64,000 nt of DNA. Origin: Rickettsia endosymbiont of Ceutorhynchus obstrictus (GTDB taxonomy: Bacteria > Pseudomonadota > Alphaproteobacteria > Rickettsiales > Rickettsiaceae). The notes beneath the pieces are model-generated. The model saw nothing but the letters and a program-made list of their open reading frames with translations. It was not told where the DNA came from and searched no databases. The stretch covers positions 372,001 to 436,000 of the forward strand of contig NZ_OZ032162.1 of the NCBI RefSeq assembly GCF_964026565.1, given 5' to 3'. The position numbers and the translations under genes are program-made. Below, in pieces: positions 1 to 8,858 of this stretch. How positions within the stretch are numbered: the stretch's first letter is position 1; each line of letters begins with the position of its first letter.

Positions 1-61
1 AGTATAACTAGGGTAAATATTCTATTATATTTTATTATGTAACTAATAATTTTAAAGAGCC

Positions 62-1084
62 ATGAAAAAACAAGAATTTTTAGAAGTTTCTCCTAAGAGT
101 ACCAAGGAGCAAATTTTATCAGCTTATAATGCGGTATTAGCAAAATTTAATGAGAAACAAATAACAACGCCTCAAGACCGGAAGCAACAGGAAGAAAAAA
201 GTGCGGTTGTAGTGAAAGCCTCAAATAATTCTGCCGATACAATTTTAACAGACCTTGGTGTTTTGAAATCAAAAACCATTAAACAGATTGATAATTTATC
301 AGAGCAATTGCTTGATGAGTTTCAGAAGCTTGCTACTTTACGTGAAGCTATTACGTTAGAACAAAAGCATCTTCAGGAATTATATCAAATTAAAGAGACA
401 GTACATACATTGTCGGTTTTACTACAAACGCAAGCGGAACAAAAAGAACAATTTAAGTTAGAGACGGATAAAACCAAACAGACTTTTGAACAAGAGATGT
501 TAACGCAGAAATCTAATTGGCAACAACAAAGAGAACAACTCGAGAAAGATTATAAAGAACAAAAAGAAGAATTAGAGAAAACAAGAAAACGTGAAGAAGA
601 AGACTATGCGTATAGCTTGGAATTAAATCGTCGCAAAGAAATGGATGAGTATAATCATAAAAAAGTAATTGCCGAGAAAGAATTAGCTGATTTACAGAAT
701 AGTTTACTAAAACGTGAGGCTGATTTAGTAGCAAAAGAAGAAATTTATCAGTCTTTAAAAATACAAGTTGAGCAGTTTCCGGTGATTATAGAAGAAAAAA
801 TAAAGAGTGCGGAAGAAAAACTGCATCTTCAAATGTCACAACAATATGATTTTGCCAGTCAGTTAAAGCAAAAAGAATATGACGGAATATTAACGCTAAA
901 AGAACAGAATATTAAATATTTAGAAGAAAAAATAAAGCATTTGGAAGCTTTAATAAAAGATCTGACTGAAAAAGCAGATGCGGCAACGCATCAAGTACAA
1001 TCAATAGCATGTCGAGCTTTAGATACGTCTGCCCAACGTTTTATGACTTTAACAAATAATGAGAAAGAAAAAAATAGTGCATAA
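62..1084 (+). CDS. Coiled-coil protein of unknown function
   Basis: The 340-residue product has no recognisable catalytic motif. From about residue 75 to 315 it is almost continuously charged and rich in Glu, Lys and Gln with heptad-like Leu spacing, so a long coiled coil is the main visible feature. There is no signal peptide or membrane segment, which suggests a cytoplasmic or secreted structural protein. A weak purine stretch (AAAGAG) lies just before the ATG. The next gene starts 29 bases after its stop with a strong ribosome binding site, so the two may be co-transcribed. Coiled-coil proteins of this type occur among rickettsial plasmid genes and candidate type IV effectors, but nothing in the sequence proves either role. 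Confidence 0.6.
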   Translation: MKKQEFLEVSPKSTKEQILSAYNAVLAKFNEKQITTPQDRKQQEEKSAVVVKASNNSADTILTDLGVLKSKTIKQIDNLSEQLLDEFQKLATLREAITLEQKHLQELYQIKETVHTLSVLLQTQAEQKEQFKLETDKTKQTFEQEMLTQKSNWQQQREQLEKDYKEQKEELEKTRKREEEDYAYSLELNRRKEMDEYNHKKVIAEKELADLQNSLLKREADLVAKEEIYQSLKIQVEQFPVIIEEKIKSAEEKLHLQMSQQYDFASQLKQKEYDGILTLKEQNIKYLEEKIKHLEALIKDLTEKADAATHQVQSIACRALDTSAQRFMTLTNNEKEKNSA

Positions 1085-1113
1085 TAGTTGCTTTGCAAAA
1101 GGAGGTTTTAGCA

Positions 1114-1623
1114 ATGAGAAATAATAAGGATAAACATACAGCTCAACCGTTTTTGTGTATTAAACAAGCTCCTTCTGCCAAGGCAGAAATGCTTATTCGC
1201 AAATCGGTTGAAGAAGTATTTGAAGCTTTTGTGAATCCCGCTATTACAGCCAAATTCTGGTTTACTAAAGGTAGTGATAGATTACAAGTAGGTAAACAAA
1301 TTCGGTGGGATTGGGAGATGTACGGTCATTCCGTACAAGTTAACGTCAAAGAGATTGAAAAAAATAAGAGAATAGTTATTGAGTGGAGCTTATATAAGAC
1401 TACATTGGTAGAGTGGCAGTTTACTTCTCTAGCAATTGACGAAACTTTTGTTAGTGTTACAAATACAGGATTTATCGGCGACGGTGATGAGATAATAGAG
1501 CAAGCCCTCTCTTCAACGGAAGGTTTTACTATAATGCTTGCCGGGGCAAAAGCTTTTCTTGAACACAATATTATTTTAAATCTGGTAGTAGATCGCTTTC
1601 CTGATAAAGTTAATAAACACTAA
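1114..1623 (+). CDS. SRPBCC / AHSA1-like protein
   Basis: The product resembles the AHSA1 branch of the START/SRPBCC (Bet v1-like) superfamily, small helix-grip proteins that bind hydrophobic ligands or act as stress-response partners. The pattern starts with 'IRKSVEEVFEAFVNP' and continues with an 'AKFWFTKG' type segment, a beta-rich middle and a C-terminal amphipathic helix ('GFTIMLAGAKAFLEH'), in the order expected of the family. I chose the ATG at 1114 because a strong Shine-Dalgarno sequence (AAAGGAGG, about 1098-1105) sits eight bases before it. A TTG at 1093 is open in frame but lies upstream of that site. Ligand and role cannot be predicted. Confidence 0.7.
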   Translation: MRNNKDKHTAQPFLCIKQAPSAKAEMLIRKSVEEVFEAFVNPAITAKFWFTKGSDRLQVGKQIRWDWEMYGHSVQVNVKEIEKNKRIVIEWSLYKTTLVEWQFTSLAIDETFVSVTNTGFIGDGDEIIEQALSSTEGFTIMLAGAKAFLEHNIILNLVVDRFPDKVNKH

Positions 1624-1653
1624 AGAAAATACCTAAAAATAGGAGAAAATAAA

Positions 1654-2301
1654 ATGAAAAAAACCTTACTCAACCAGAATATAATTGCTTTAAAGTACTG
1701 CAGCAATCAAATAAGCCTTTAATATTATATATTACATCTGAAGTTTATAATACATCTGTACGTCTAAGAAATGAACTATATGATTTAATTTTTGCTTTTA
1801 ATGATCTAAAAGATAAAGCTATACATAATAATAGAACATATTCACATAAAAATTATTATCGTAGATGAAGCTGATAGACTTCAATCAAAAAGCCTAGAAG
1901 AAGTAAGATATATATATGATAGATTATGCCCATTTTATTATGAAAACAACAAGGTAGCGCTAATCTTAATAGGAATGCCTAGTATAGAAGAAAAACTAGC
2001 ACGTTTTCTACAATTATACTCACGTGTTGGGTTTATGCACATTTTCAATCCTCTAAGTCGAGAAGAAATAGGATTTATAATTAAAAAGCATTGTAAGACG
2101 TTAGATATAAGAGTTGATGAGAACGATTTTACAGATAACGAAGCTATATCTGTTATAAGCCGTATTACACAGGGAAATTTTAGGCTGATAAATAGATTAC
2201 TCAAACAGAGTATAAGAATTATGAAGTTAAATAAACAATCTTATATATCTAAGGAAGTAATAGATACCGCAAGAGAATGTTTAGTTATTGGAAATGTCTA
2301 A
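1654..2301 (+). pseudogene. Decayed TniB/IstB-like AAA ATPase
   Basis: Pieces of an AAA-type transposition ATPase lie in different frames. About 1695-1850 reads 'KPLILYITSEVYNTSVRLRN'. From about 1855 another frame gives a Walker B box (IIIVDEADRL), then a sensor-like 'LILIGMP' and a C-terminal lid region up to 2301. This order matches TniB/TnsC-like or ExeA-like ATPases that serve transposases or phage integrases. No Walker A motif survives and the frames are broken at least twice, so it is a pseudogene. No partner transposase is nearby. The in-frame tail beginning at 1975 could still be translated, but I see no reason to regard it as functional. Confidence 0.6.
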
Positions 2302-2803
2302 AAGGCTAAAGTGCTATTTATTTCTGCAAGTGATAAATTATACGATAAGTTTATTATTAACACATCGCATAATTATAGTTATACGATTACTTTATAATCT
2401 GCTAAATTTTCAAAAAATGAAAAATTATATTAGCATTTTCTATAAAAATTCTATTTTTAATTAAAAATTATACAATAACCGTCCAAAATAAATCTCAAAA
2501 TATCTAATCACCTTCATAATCACAGTTGTTAAATATCAAGTAACTAAAAAAGTTACAGTTTGTTAAATTATATTACTTTTTATTTATATTACATTTGAAA
2601 ATATTTAATTTGAATGTTAACTTATTTAAATAATCCATGATTTATTTTCAAACTAAATACTCATCTAGCTTAGCTTCCTAGTAAAGTATGAAGTCAGGAT
2701 AAATTATTATTTTTGTTGTTACATTATGATTAATTATAAATTGTAATAGTAGCAATATTTATAGTTATACCTGGCTTGTTAGTACTCAACGGGGAGTCTT
2801 ATC

Positions 2804-2920
2804 ATGAAAAATCAATTTTTAACAGTATTGCTACCTGAAACATATTTCTTATACATTACAAAATTAAAATTTTCATACAATTCTCAAAATATACTCAATA
2901 AATTATTTGAAGGTAATTAG
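2804..2920 (+). CDS. Possible 38-residue small ORF
   Basis: An ATG frame is preceded at about ten bases by GGGGAG and ends at TAG in an otherwise empty spacer. The peptide is hydrophobic in its first half and ends with 'ILNKLFEGN'. I do not recognise it. Chance open frames of this size are common in such AT-rich DNA, so the ribosome binding site is the only support. Confidence 0.2.
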   Translation: MKNQFLTVLLPETYFLYITKLKFSYNSQNILNKLFEGN

Positions 2921-2960
2921 GAGAAATTATTAGTATTATGTTGTAAAAATAAAACATAAC

Positions 2961-2989
2961 TTGAAAAAAAGTTAAAAATTTAGTAATTT
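2961..2989 (+). promoter_or_regulatory. Candidate sigma-70 promoter for the 3064 module
   Basis: TTGAAA (2961-2966) and TAATTT (2984-2989) are separated by 17 bases and lie about 75 bases before the first gene of the module. The -10 match is imperfect. Confidence 0.35.
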
Positions 2990-3063
2990 ATTAGTAATCC
3001 TAAACCAATAATAATGATTTAGAAAAATATTATAAAATTAACATTAAGATAAGAGTTTAATAT

Positions 3064-3783
3064 ATGAGAGAAGATTTAAAACGTCCTTTGGAACAAACAA
3101 CTTTACCAAATTATAATAGCAATAAAGGTAAGAAACAAAAGATTAATAACAATGATTTATTAGTTTTCAATGATTTTGACAGCGATAATTCAGATATTGA
3201 TACAAATCCAACTAATTTAGTAGAAGGAGATACAACAATGGAATTAAAAAAACTTAATACTCGAATGATTATAGATGATATAAATAAGTTTAAAGAAGAA
3301 TATGTTAAAGGAGAAGAAGCAGAGGAAAAATTTATCCAAGATTATGTAGAGGCACATAGACAAGATAATGTATCAACTAAAGATGATGTTTATAGTTTAT
3401 TGCTTAGTCGTGCTATCCCAGCGGAAGATACCTTATTGATAAAGCATATTCTTAGTTTACCTCACGAAAGTAATATATTAACTAATGTTAACTTAATGAA
3501 TCTCAGTCCTATCTCTGTCACTATTTACTCGAAAAATAAAGAAGTTCTGAATTTAATGGCAAAATATATAGAAAGCATATCTGGAACTATAGAAAAAGTT
3601 AACCTAACAGGATCGAATTATAATCATATATCGTCAATAACTCGTAATCCTCCTAATAATATGGATCCGATTAATTGTTTTAAGAAATTTCTAGCCCCGC
3701 TGTATACTGAGAAATCATTAGAAAAATTAGCGGATTTAATAGGTGTAAATGATATTGAAGAAAATTTTGATTTCACAGCATAG
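3064..3783 (+). CDS. Hypothetical protein, first gene of a two-gene module
   Basis: I do not recognise this 239-residue protein. The N-terminal 60 residues look disordered, with a basic stretch ('KGKKQKI', about residues 22-28) that resembles a nuclear localisation signal, followed by an Asp/Asn/Ser-rich acidic tract. The rest (about 65-239) appears helical. It lacks a signal peptide and membrane segments. The following gene, encoding a large deaminase-like coiled-coil protein, starts 29 bases downstream on the same strand, so the pair looks like an operon. A smaller upstream gene paired with a large downstream toxin-like gene is the arrangement of rickettsial and Wolbachia antidote-toxin modules, so an antidote or chaperone role is a reasonable but untested inference. 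Confidence 0.55.
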   Translation: MREDLKRPLEQTTLPNYNSNKGKKQKINNNDLLVFNDFDSDNSDIDTNPTNLVEGDTTMELKKLNTRMIIDDINKFKEEYVKGEEAEEKFIQDYVEAHRQDNVSTKDDVYSLLLSRAIPAEDTLLIKHILSLPHESNILTNVNLMNLSPISVTIYSKNKEVLNLMAKYIESISGTIEKVNLTGSNYNHISSITRNPPNNMDPINCFKKFLAPLYTEKSLEKLADLIGVNDIEENFDFTA

Positions 3784-3812
3784 CTTCTTAAAAATAACTA
3801 AGAGAAAATTAC

Positions 3813-5924
3813 ATGAGCAAATATCAGCATTATGGTGTTCATCCCGAAAATCCTGCAAATCCTGCAGGTCGTACAGATCCTCGAGGTGCGAGAGGAACAT
3901 ATGGTCAAGAAATTACTGACCATACACAACAATTAGATGCTTTCGCAAGAATATTTTCTGAAATTCCTTATACGGCAATTATTGAATCTAGAAATAATAG
4001 TGATGATCTATATATTAGTTTTCCTGAGCATAGCGTTAACGATAATAACAATAGTATGGCGCAGCCTGAGGTTCAAAATTTACGCAATGATCTTCAGGCG
4101 GTACTGAATGCTAGAAATGGAAATGCAGATGAATTGATTCGTAGAAAAAAACAACTACTATTACGTGCGTGCGATGCTGACAATGAAATTTTAAAGAGTA
4201 TTATAAGAAATGAATTGACTGAAAATTCGGATGCTTATTCAGATAGAGATATTGGCTATCTTAATGAATTAGTTGATAGACATCATAATCTTCAGGATTT
4301 CACTGGCCATGGTATTTCTACTGAACGTCGTAATTTTATAAACCGATTTGTTCAGGAGCATTTTGATGATTTTCTAAATGAAGAGGAATTAAATTGTATT
4401 CAGAACCTTAATGTTTCAGCTAAAACCTTAAGAATAGTTCCATATCAGAATAATTATAATGGAGTACATGTAGAAGCAAAAGGTGTACATTATATAACCA
4501 CTCATATACCGGCACAAGGTCAAGAATTTTACACAGGTTTAGCAAAAAGTGATGGTAATAGGCAGGTAGGGTGTTGTGCTTGTTGTTGTCTAGAGTTTAA
4601 TATCTTAGAAACTCGCAGACCTGATGAACAAAAAATAATTGTACACAGAACTGCCGATTATCCTGAAAACGCTCCTCCGGGATTGTATAATCCTTCTCCA
4701 AATATACACGGAAATGAGCGTGAGTTTTTTAGAAGAGCCATAATACAACAAAATAGTCAACCAGGCCAATTAATTGGTCTACCAATTGGAGCTGTTAGAT
4801 ATTACATTCAAGAAGAGAGAAGATTAAACGATGAGGTAATAAACCTTACCCAGACACGAGATAATTTACAGCAAGCAAATCAAGGCTTACAAGACCAGCT
4901 TAGTGACATTCAGCAGCAAAATACAGAACTTAGTACGCAGATAAAAGAACGAGATAGCATTATTGAACACGAACGTGCGCACAAAGAGAAATTACAAACG
5001 AAACTTACTGAAACAGAAAATGATCTTAATACTCAGATAGAAAATAATACAATACTGTCAAAAGAGTTTACTGAGGAAAAACAAAAATTCCATACCCAGA
5101 TAAAAGAACTAGATAGCACCGTTGAACAAGAACGTACGAACAAAGAGAAATTACAAACAAAACTTACTGAAACAGAAAATAATCTTAATACTCAGATAGA
5201 AAAGAATACAATACTGTCAAAAGAGTTTACTGAGGAAAAACAAAAATTCCATACCCAGATAAAAGAACTAGATAGCACCGTTGAACACGAACGTGTGAAT
5301 AAAGAGAAATTACAAACAAAACTTACCGAAACAGAAAATAATCTTAATGCTCAGGTAGAAAAGAATACAATACTGTCAAAAGAGTTTACTGAGGAAAAAC
5401 AAAAATTCCACACCCAGATAAAAGAACAAGATAATATCATTGAACAACAGCGTGAGAACAATACACAATTACAAACAAAACTTACCGAAGTAAATAAGAA
5501 TAATATAGAAAATTGTTTTACGGAATCATTAGTTACACAGTTATTAAATCGTAGTGATTTTGATATAAGTGAATTGATATATAATTTACAACAAAAACAA
5601 AGCTCTTTAATTACTCAAACGCAAACCCAAGAACAACAGTTATCTGAACCTGAAGCTACTGAACCACCAAGTAAAAAATTCAAATCTGATGATGAACATC
5701 TTAAACGCTCTGAAAAAGAAAAACTTATAAACATACTATTACAAGAAGAGCGTGAAGAAAATGGTAAATATAATTTAACAGAACGTTTTGCTGCCGTAAA
5801 TGATAATCAAGAGCTACTGAATAAACTTGATAGGGAAGCAGTAATTACGGCAAATATCAATTTTAAAGCAATTGATGCAAAAAAAATCTGCAGAAACCGA
5901 AAAGACCGGTTCCGTAGAAATTAG
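3813..5924 (+). CDS. Deaminase-like coiled-coil protein (5' part of a frameshifted gene)
   Basis: This 703-residue protein has a helical N-terminal region. It then shows a pattern like the nucleic-acid/nucleotide deaminase fold: His219-Val-Glu221 ('GVHVEAKGVHYITT') and, 35 residues later, a Cys cluster (254-259, 'GCCACCC') that supplies CxxC. HxE plus CxxC is the zinc-binding signature of toxin deaminases, several of which have HVE in this position. A glutamine-rich coiled coil follows (about 340-600) with 53-residue repeats. Near residues 626-630 is a basic 'PSKKFK' stretch that resembles a nuclear localisation signal. The frame ends just after an A8 run at 5879-5886. Dropping one A would continue it into the next ORF, giving about 945 residues. 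The deaminase call rests on motif spacing only, and substrate is unknown. Confidence 0.55.
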   Translation: MSKYQHYGVHPENPANPAGRTDPRGARGTYGQEITDHTQQLDAFARIFSEIPYTAIIESRNNSDDLYISFPEHSVNDNNNSMAQPEVQNLRNDLQAVLNARNGNADELIRRKKQLLLRACDADNEILKSIIRNELTENSDAYSDRDIGYLNELVDRHHNLQDFTGHGISTERRNFINRFVQEHFDDFLNEEELNCIQNLNVSAKTLRIVPYQNNYNGVHVEAKGVHYITTHIPAQGQEFYTGLAKSDGNRQVGCCACCCLEFNILETRRPDEQKIIVHRTADYPENAPPGLYNPSPNIHGNEREFFRRAIIQQNSQPGQLIGLPIGAVRYYIQEERRLNDEVINLTQTRDNLQQANQGLQDQLSDIQQQNTELSTQIKERDSIIEHERAHKEKLQTKLTETENDLNTQIENNTILSKEFTEEKQKFHTQIKELDSTVEQERTNKEKLQTKLTETENNLNTQIEKNTILSKEFTEEKQKFHTQIKELDSTVEHERVNKEKLQTKLTETENNLNAQVEKNTILSKEFTEEKQKFHTQIKEQDNIIEQQRENNTQLQTKLTEVNKNNIENCFTESLVTQLLNRSDFDISELIYNLQQKQSSLITQTQTQEQQLSEPEATEPPSKKFKSDDEHLKRSEKEKLINILLQEEREENGKYNLTERFAAVNDNQELLNKLDREAVITANINFKAIDAKKICRNRKDRFRRN
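4935..5500 (+). repeat. 159-bp tandem repeats encoding 53-residue coiled-coil units
   Basis: Near-identical units recur exactly every 159 bases; the same ACGCAGA/ACCCAGA landmark falls at 4935, 5094, 5253 and 5412. Each encodes one 53-residue unit containing 'KEKLQTKLTETEN' and 'ILSKEFTEEKQKFHTQIKE'. About 3.5 copies are present, the last degenerate. The high DNA identity implies recent expansion, so copy number may vary between strains. Confidence 0.9.
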
Positions 5925-6648
5925 ACCGGAGCATAATCATTTAACCGACCATAATAATAACAATAAAGCTTTAATTGCAGAAATTCAAGCAGGTACAATT
6001 GATAAAAATACGGTAATAGCTATTGAGCGTAAGCAATATGGCGAAAATCTGGGTATGAAGGACGTAATTAAAATAGCTAATATACTAGAACATAACGAAA
6101 AAAATCCTGATAATCCTTTAAAACTACCTGAAGAGTTAGAGAATACTCCTATATTCCAAGATGCGCTTTTATATAAAGTAGCTAAAGAAAAAGGGATTAA
6201 GGTAATTAGTTTAGAAGGTAGGAATTTAGAGCATACAAAAGGTTCTGCTTTGTATAAGGAAAATCGTGAACAATATATGACTGAAGTAATTAGTGAAGTT
6301 CGCAGTAAAGGGTATAATATAGTTGCGAGTGTCGGCTCCAGCCACGTAGCTAATCTAGAAAACGCCTTAGAAATTACTAAACAAAACAACAACATTATTG
6401 GTTTCGATAAAATACCTAGAAAATTACAAAAAGAGGAAAGCATTATTGATAAGCAGACAGAAACAGGAACATCTATTGAGATATTACCAAAAGAAATAAA
6501 ACAAACAGCTTTAAATATTGGTAACTCAATATCACAACAAATAGATAGTAATCCTTCAGTAAAACAAACTAAACCTTCAAAAACATGGGTAGAACAACTT
6601 ACAGAATCAAGTAAAATTAACAAAAATAGTGTTGGGAGAGAGGCATAA
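5872..6648 (+). CDS. C-terminal part of the frameshifted deaminase-like protein
   Basis: The open frame overlaps the end of the preceding gene and is +1 to it. Deleting one A from the A8 run at 5879-5886 fuses 'NFKAIDAKK' to 'SAETEKTGSVEI', so this is probably the natural C-terminus of one protein of about 945 residues, reached by slippage or lost by mutation. Residues about 35-165 alternate strands and helices with 'NTVIAIERKQYG' and 'NIVASVGSSHVANLE'. The Glu on an early strand and the late GxxH loop recall the TIKI/TraB/EreA-ChaN fold, but that assignment is weak. The last 80 residues look disordered. The local start (TTG/ATG at 5872-5877) has no clear ribosome binding site, which favours the fusion reading. 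Confidence 0.5.
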   Translation: MMQKKSAETEKTGSVEIRPEHNHLTDHNNNNKALIAEIQAGTIDKNTVIAIERKQYGENLGMKDVIKIANILEHNEKNPDNPLKLPEELENTPIFQDALLYKVAKEKGIKVISLEGRNLEHTKGSALYKENREQYMTEVISEVRSKGYNIVASVGSSHVANLENALEITKQNNNIIGFDKIPRKLQKEESIIDKQTETGTSIEILPKEIKQTALNIGNSISQQIDSNPSVKQTKPSKTWVEQLTESSKINKNSVGREA

Positions 6649-7000
6649 AGCTTCTGACTAAATAAAAAAAGTAATATTTGGTTACAAATATATTAAAATC
6701 TCACGTAACTTAGTCATAATTTAGCTTTGTCCGATGAAAACCATATTTAGAGTTAAATCATACTATAAACGTCCAAATTAAACCTTAATAAGTATACGAT
6801 AGTTACCCAGCTAAAAGGATCGTTTTTCTAAGATACTAAAATCTTGTAATTTGGGGTTACGTTGTAAAAAGGGTCATTAAAATAATCCTTTTTATATACG
6901 TAAGTAATATACTTAATATATACAATTACCATTTTAAGTTGAAATAATTAATTTTGATTTATATAGTAAACTCAATTAAACACAATTTTTAAAGGTAAAC
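6649..7000. other. AT-rich spacer
   Basis: I see no gene here apart from the promoter candidate at 6939-6967. The spacer separates the first deaminase-like module from the second. Confidence 0.5.
6939..6967 (+). promoter_or_regulatory. Sigma-70 promoter for the second deaminase-like gene
   Basis: TTGAAA (6939-6944) and TATAGT (6962-6967) are spaced by exactly 17 bases and lie about 33 bases before the ATG at 7001. This is the best promoter match in the left third of the window. Confidence 0.55.
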
Positions 7001-8398
7001 ATGAAAGAAAAAAAGAGAAAAGACGATATAGAAAAATTGTTAAAAGAAAAAAAGAGTTGGTGTAATATTGTTTGGGGTAAGCCAGGTATTATAGAAACAA
7101 TAGAAAGGCCTGAAGACGATTTTGTTTTTCCTGGAAAAAGTCCAGAAAAAACAATTCATATTCCTTTTACTGCAATACACTGTAAATTAGCTGAATCTAA
7201 TTCAATTATGTTGAAAAATGTAGAAGATTCATCCTATCCAGATGCTAATCACTTAGTAGCTCATATAATGTTTGTTGTTTCAAAACAAACTTATATTAAG
7301 AATATGGGAAATGAGAAACAAGAATATAAGGGGGGCAGAATGTTTATAGATTTTCCTATAATAGGGGATTATAGAATTTTGCAAAAAATACAAGAAGGTA
7401 GTCAAAACTCAGCAAGTTATAATAATGTTATTAAAGAAAATAAAACTATTGGGATTGGGCAATATTATTACAATAGGTCTAAAACTTACGAGCAAAATGG
7501 ATATAGAGGGCATAGTGAGGAGCGCTTAATCGACTTATTACAGAATAGGGAGGTAGGTAACAATGAATATATTAAAAATATGGTATCTTGTCTTAAAGGC
7601 AAGATAAAGAAATTACACCCTAACTATGATTCCTCATCTGGTCAAAAGTTCAAAATATATGCTGTTAATCTTTTTATTAACTCTGAAAATAATATATGTC
7701 GTGATTGTGAAAAAGATTTGTATTCTTTAATGACTTCACAGAAGGAAGACTCTTTTTTATATATATTAAAAAATGAACTCTGCAATGTAGATAATGCAAT
7801 ATTTGAAACTATAAAGAACAATAATAATTTTCCATATATGTTTGTAAGTGTTTCAGCTTCTAAACATACCGATAAAAAAGGATGTAAAACTTTTAACAAA
7901 ATTGATGCAGAACTAGCATTTAATGGTACAGTGACATTGGCGGGTGGTATAAAAAAAGAATATAATGAAGAATTTCTCAATTTAAGTATAGATATAAAAG
8001 ATTTTTCAAGTAATAAACTAATTTTGAGTACAACAGTAAAATGGTTGTATTCTTCTCCAGAAGAATATTCAGAAAAATATGAGAAAATTAATAGTACTAA
8101 AAATAGTACTAACTGTTTTTATGATATAAAACTTTCAAATTTTAGGAATTTAAATCTTAATGAGGTTAAAGCTCCTGATGATGTTGTTAGCACAACTACA
8201 ACAACAAGAGAAGCTTTAGAAAATGAAAAATTAGTACAAAAATTAACTCAAGAAAATCATCAAACAGGTGACTTGACGGATTCACATTTTGATATATTAA
8301 GTTTACAACCTGTATTATTGCCAGCAAGTTCCCAACAATGTAATCTTCCTGAAAAAGAAGAAGTTTTTGTAACAGGAAGTAATCCTGACGTTGAATGA
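7001..8398 (+). CDS. Deaminase-like protein
   Basis: The 465-residue protein begins with a strongly basic helix. Its middle contains 'GYRGHSEERLIDLL' (His171-Ser-Glu173). About 60 residues on, a predicted strand ('KIYAVNLFIN') is followed by 'NNICRDCEKDLYSLM' (Cys233-x-x-Cys236). An HxE on a helix followed by a strand and CxxC on the next helix is the catalytic zinc arrangement of the deaminase superfamily found in many polymorphic and secreted toxins. The C-terminal half (about 260-400) is beta-rich and unrecognised. The last 60 residues look disordered. It has its own promoter and stands alone, so no partner or immunity gene is evident. It shares no obvious sequence with the 3813 protein beyond the motif logic. 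Substrate and secretion are unknown. Confidence 0.55.
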   Translation: MKEKKRKDDIEKLLKEKKSWCNIVWGKPGIIETIERPEDDFVFPGKSPEKTIHIPFTAIHCKLAESNSIMLKNVEDSSYPDANHLVAHIMFVVSKQTYIKNMGNEKQEYKGGRMFIDFPIIGDYRILQKIQEGSQNSASYNNVIKENKTIGIGQYYYNRSKTYEQNGYRGHSEERLIDLLQNREVGNNEYIKNMVSCLKGKIKKLHPNYDSSSGQKFKIYAVNLFINSENNICRDCEKDLYSLMTSQKEDSFLYILKNELCNVDNAIFETIKNNNNFPYMFVSVSASKHTDKKGCKTFNKIDAELAFNGTVTLAGGIKKEYNEEFLNLSIDIKDFSSNKLILSTTVKWLYSSPEEYSEKYEKINSTKNSTNCFYDIKLSNFRNLNLNEVKAPDDVVSTTTTTREALENEKLVQKLTQENHQTGDLTDSHFDILSLQPVLLPASSQQCNLPEKEEVFVTGSNPDVE

Positions 8399-8448
8399 TT
8401 ATTATAGTGTATACTAAATTATAAATTCGTAGACACCTCAAAAAGTAC

Positions 8449-8530
8449 CTAAAATACTGTATATTAAATCGATTTAATTATATTAATAGACAAAAGTGTC
8501 TATTAATTGATTTAGTATACAGTATTTTAG
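8449..8530. repeat. Nested palindrome, copy A
   Basis: Outer arms 8449-8470 and 8509-8530 are 22 bases long and complementary with one mismatch. An inner perfect inverted repeat (TTAATAGACA, four bases, TGTCTATTAA) lies at 8483-8506. The sequence ACTGTATATTAAATCGATT recurs at 29677 together with the same TAGACA-N4-TGTCTA arrangement. It could serve as a bidirectional terminator between the gene ending at 8398 and the opposing gene ending at 8559, but its conservation beside a parA operon suggests a protein-binding site. Confidence 0.7.
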
Positions 8531-8558
8531 AAACGTTAAACTTACAACTTATTTATTC

Positions 8559-8816
8559 TTAATCATGCTCTCCAATTAATTGACAATTAAGATCACTAAA
8601 TAATTGTCGTGCTACTATATTTTCTTCTGGAAGAGAAAATGTTGATTCCATTGTTTTTACAGCAAATTCATATAATCCGCTTTTTTCAACATTTTCTTCC
8701 AAATAGGTTTTTGCCTCTTTTATGCCTACTAAGACATTGTCTATGTTATTTCTATGATTAGCAAAAATCTCTCTAATAACTTTTAGCTCGGTATCTGTTA
8801 TGCTTTTTCTTTTCAT
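8559..8816 (-). CDS. Small hypothetical protein
   Basis: The 85-residue, mostly helical protein begins 'MKRKSITDTELKVIREIF'. An AAGAGG ribosome binding site precedes the ATG, although spacing is short. There is no signal peptide, membrane segment or recognisable motif. It converges on the palindrome at 8449-8530. Helical content and size would suit an antitoxin or a small regulator, but no partner is visible. Confidence 0.45.
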   Translation of the reverse strand: MKRKSITDTELKVIREIFANHRNNIDNVLVGIKEAKTYLEENVEKSGLYEFAVKTMESTFSLPEENIVARQLFSDLNCQLIGEHD

Positions 8817-8858
8817 ATAAGCCTCTTATATAATTATATATTCTAAATATTTAGTACT

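Larger units (their letters stand above)
2302..3063. other. AT-rich spacer, no clear gene
   Basis: This 760-base stretch is very AT-rich and holds no protein I recognise. A 38-codon frame at 2804-2920 starts with ATG after a GGGGAG purine box, so it may be a tiny gene, but it has no recognisable sequence. The last 100 bases probably carry the promoter of the next gene. Confidence 0.4.

Noticed and set aside
5985..6623. A 212-codon open frame on the minus strand
   Set aside because: It is fully antisense to the frame at 5872-6648, which has the better protein composition, and it encodes an unlikely hydrophobic, Ser/Leu-rich product.
8449..8530. Simple rho-independent terminator
   Set aside because: The hairpin lacks a T run after its arms and its core is conserved beside parA, so a binding site is the more economical reading, though termination is not excluded.
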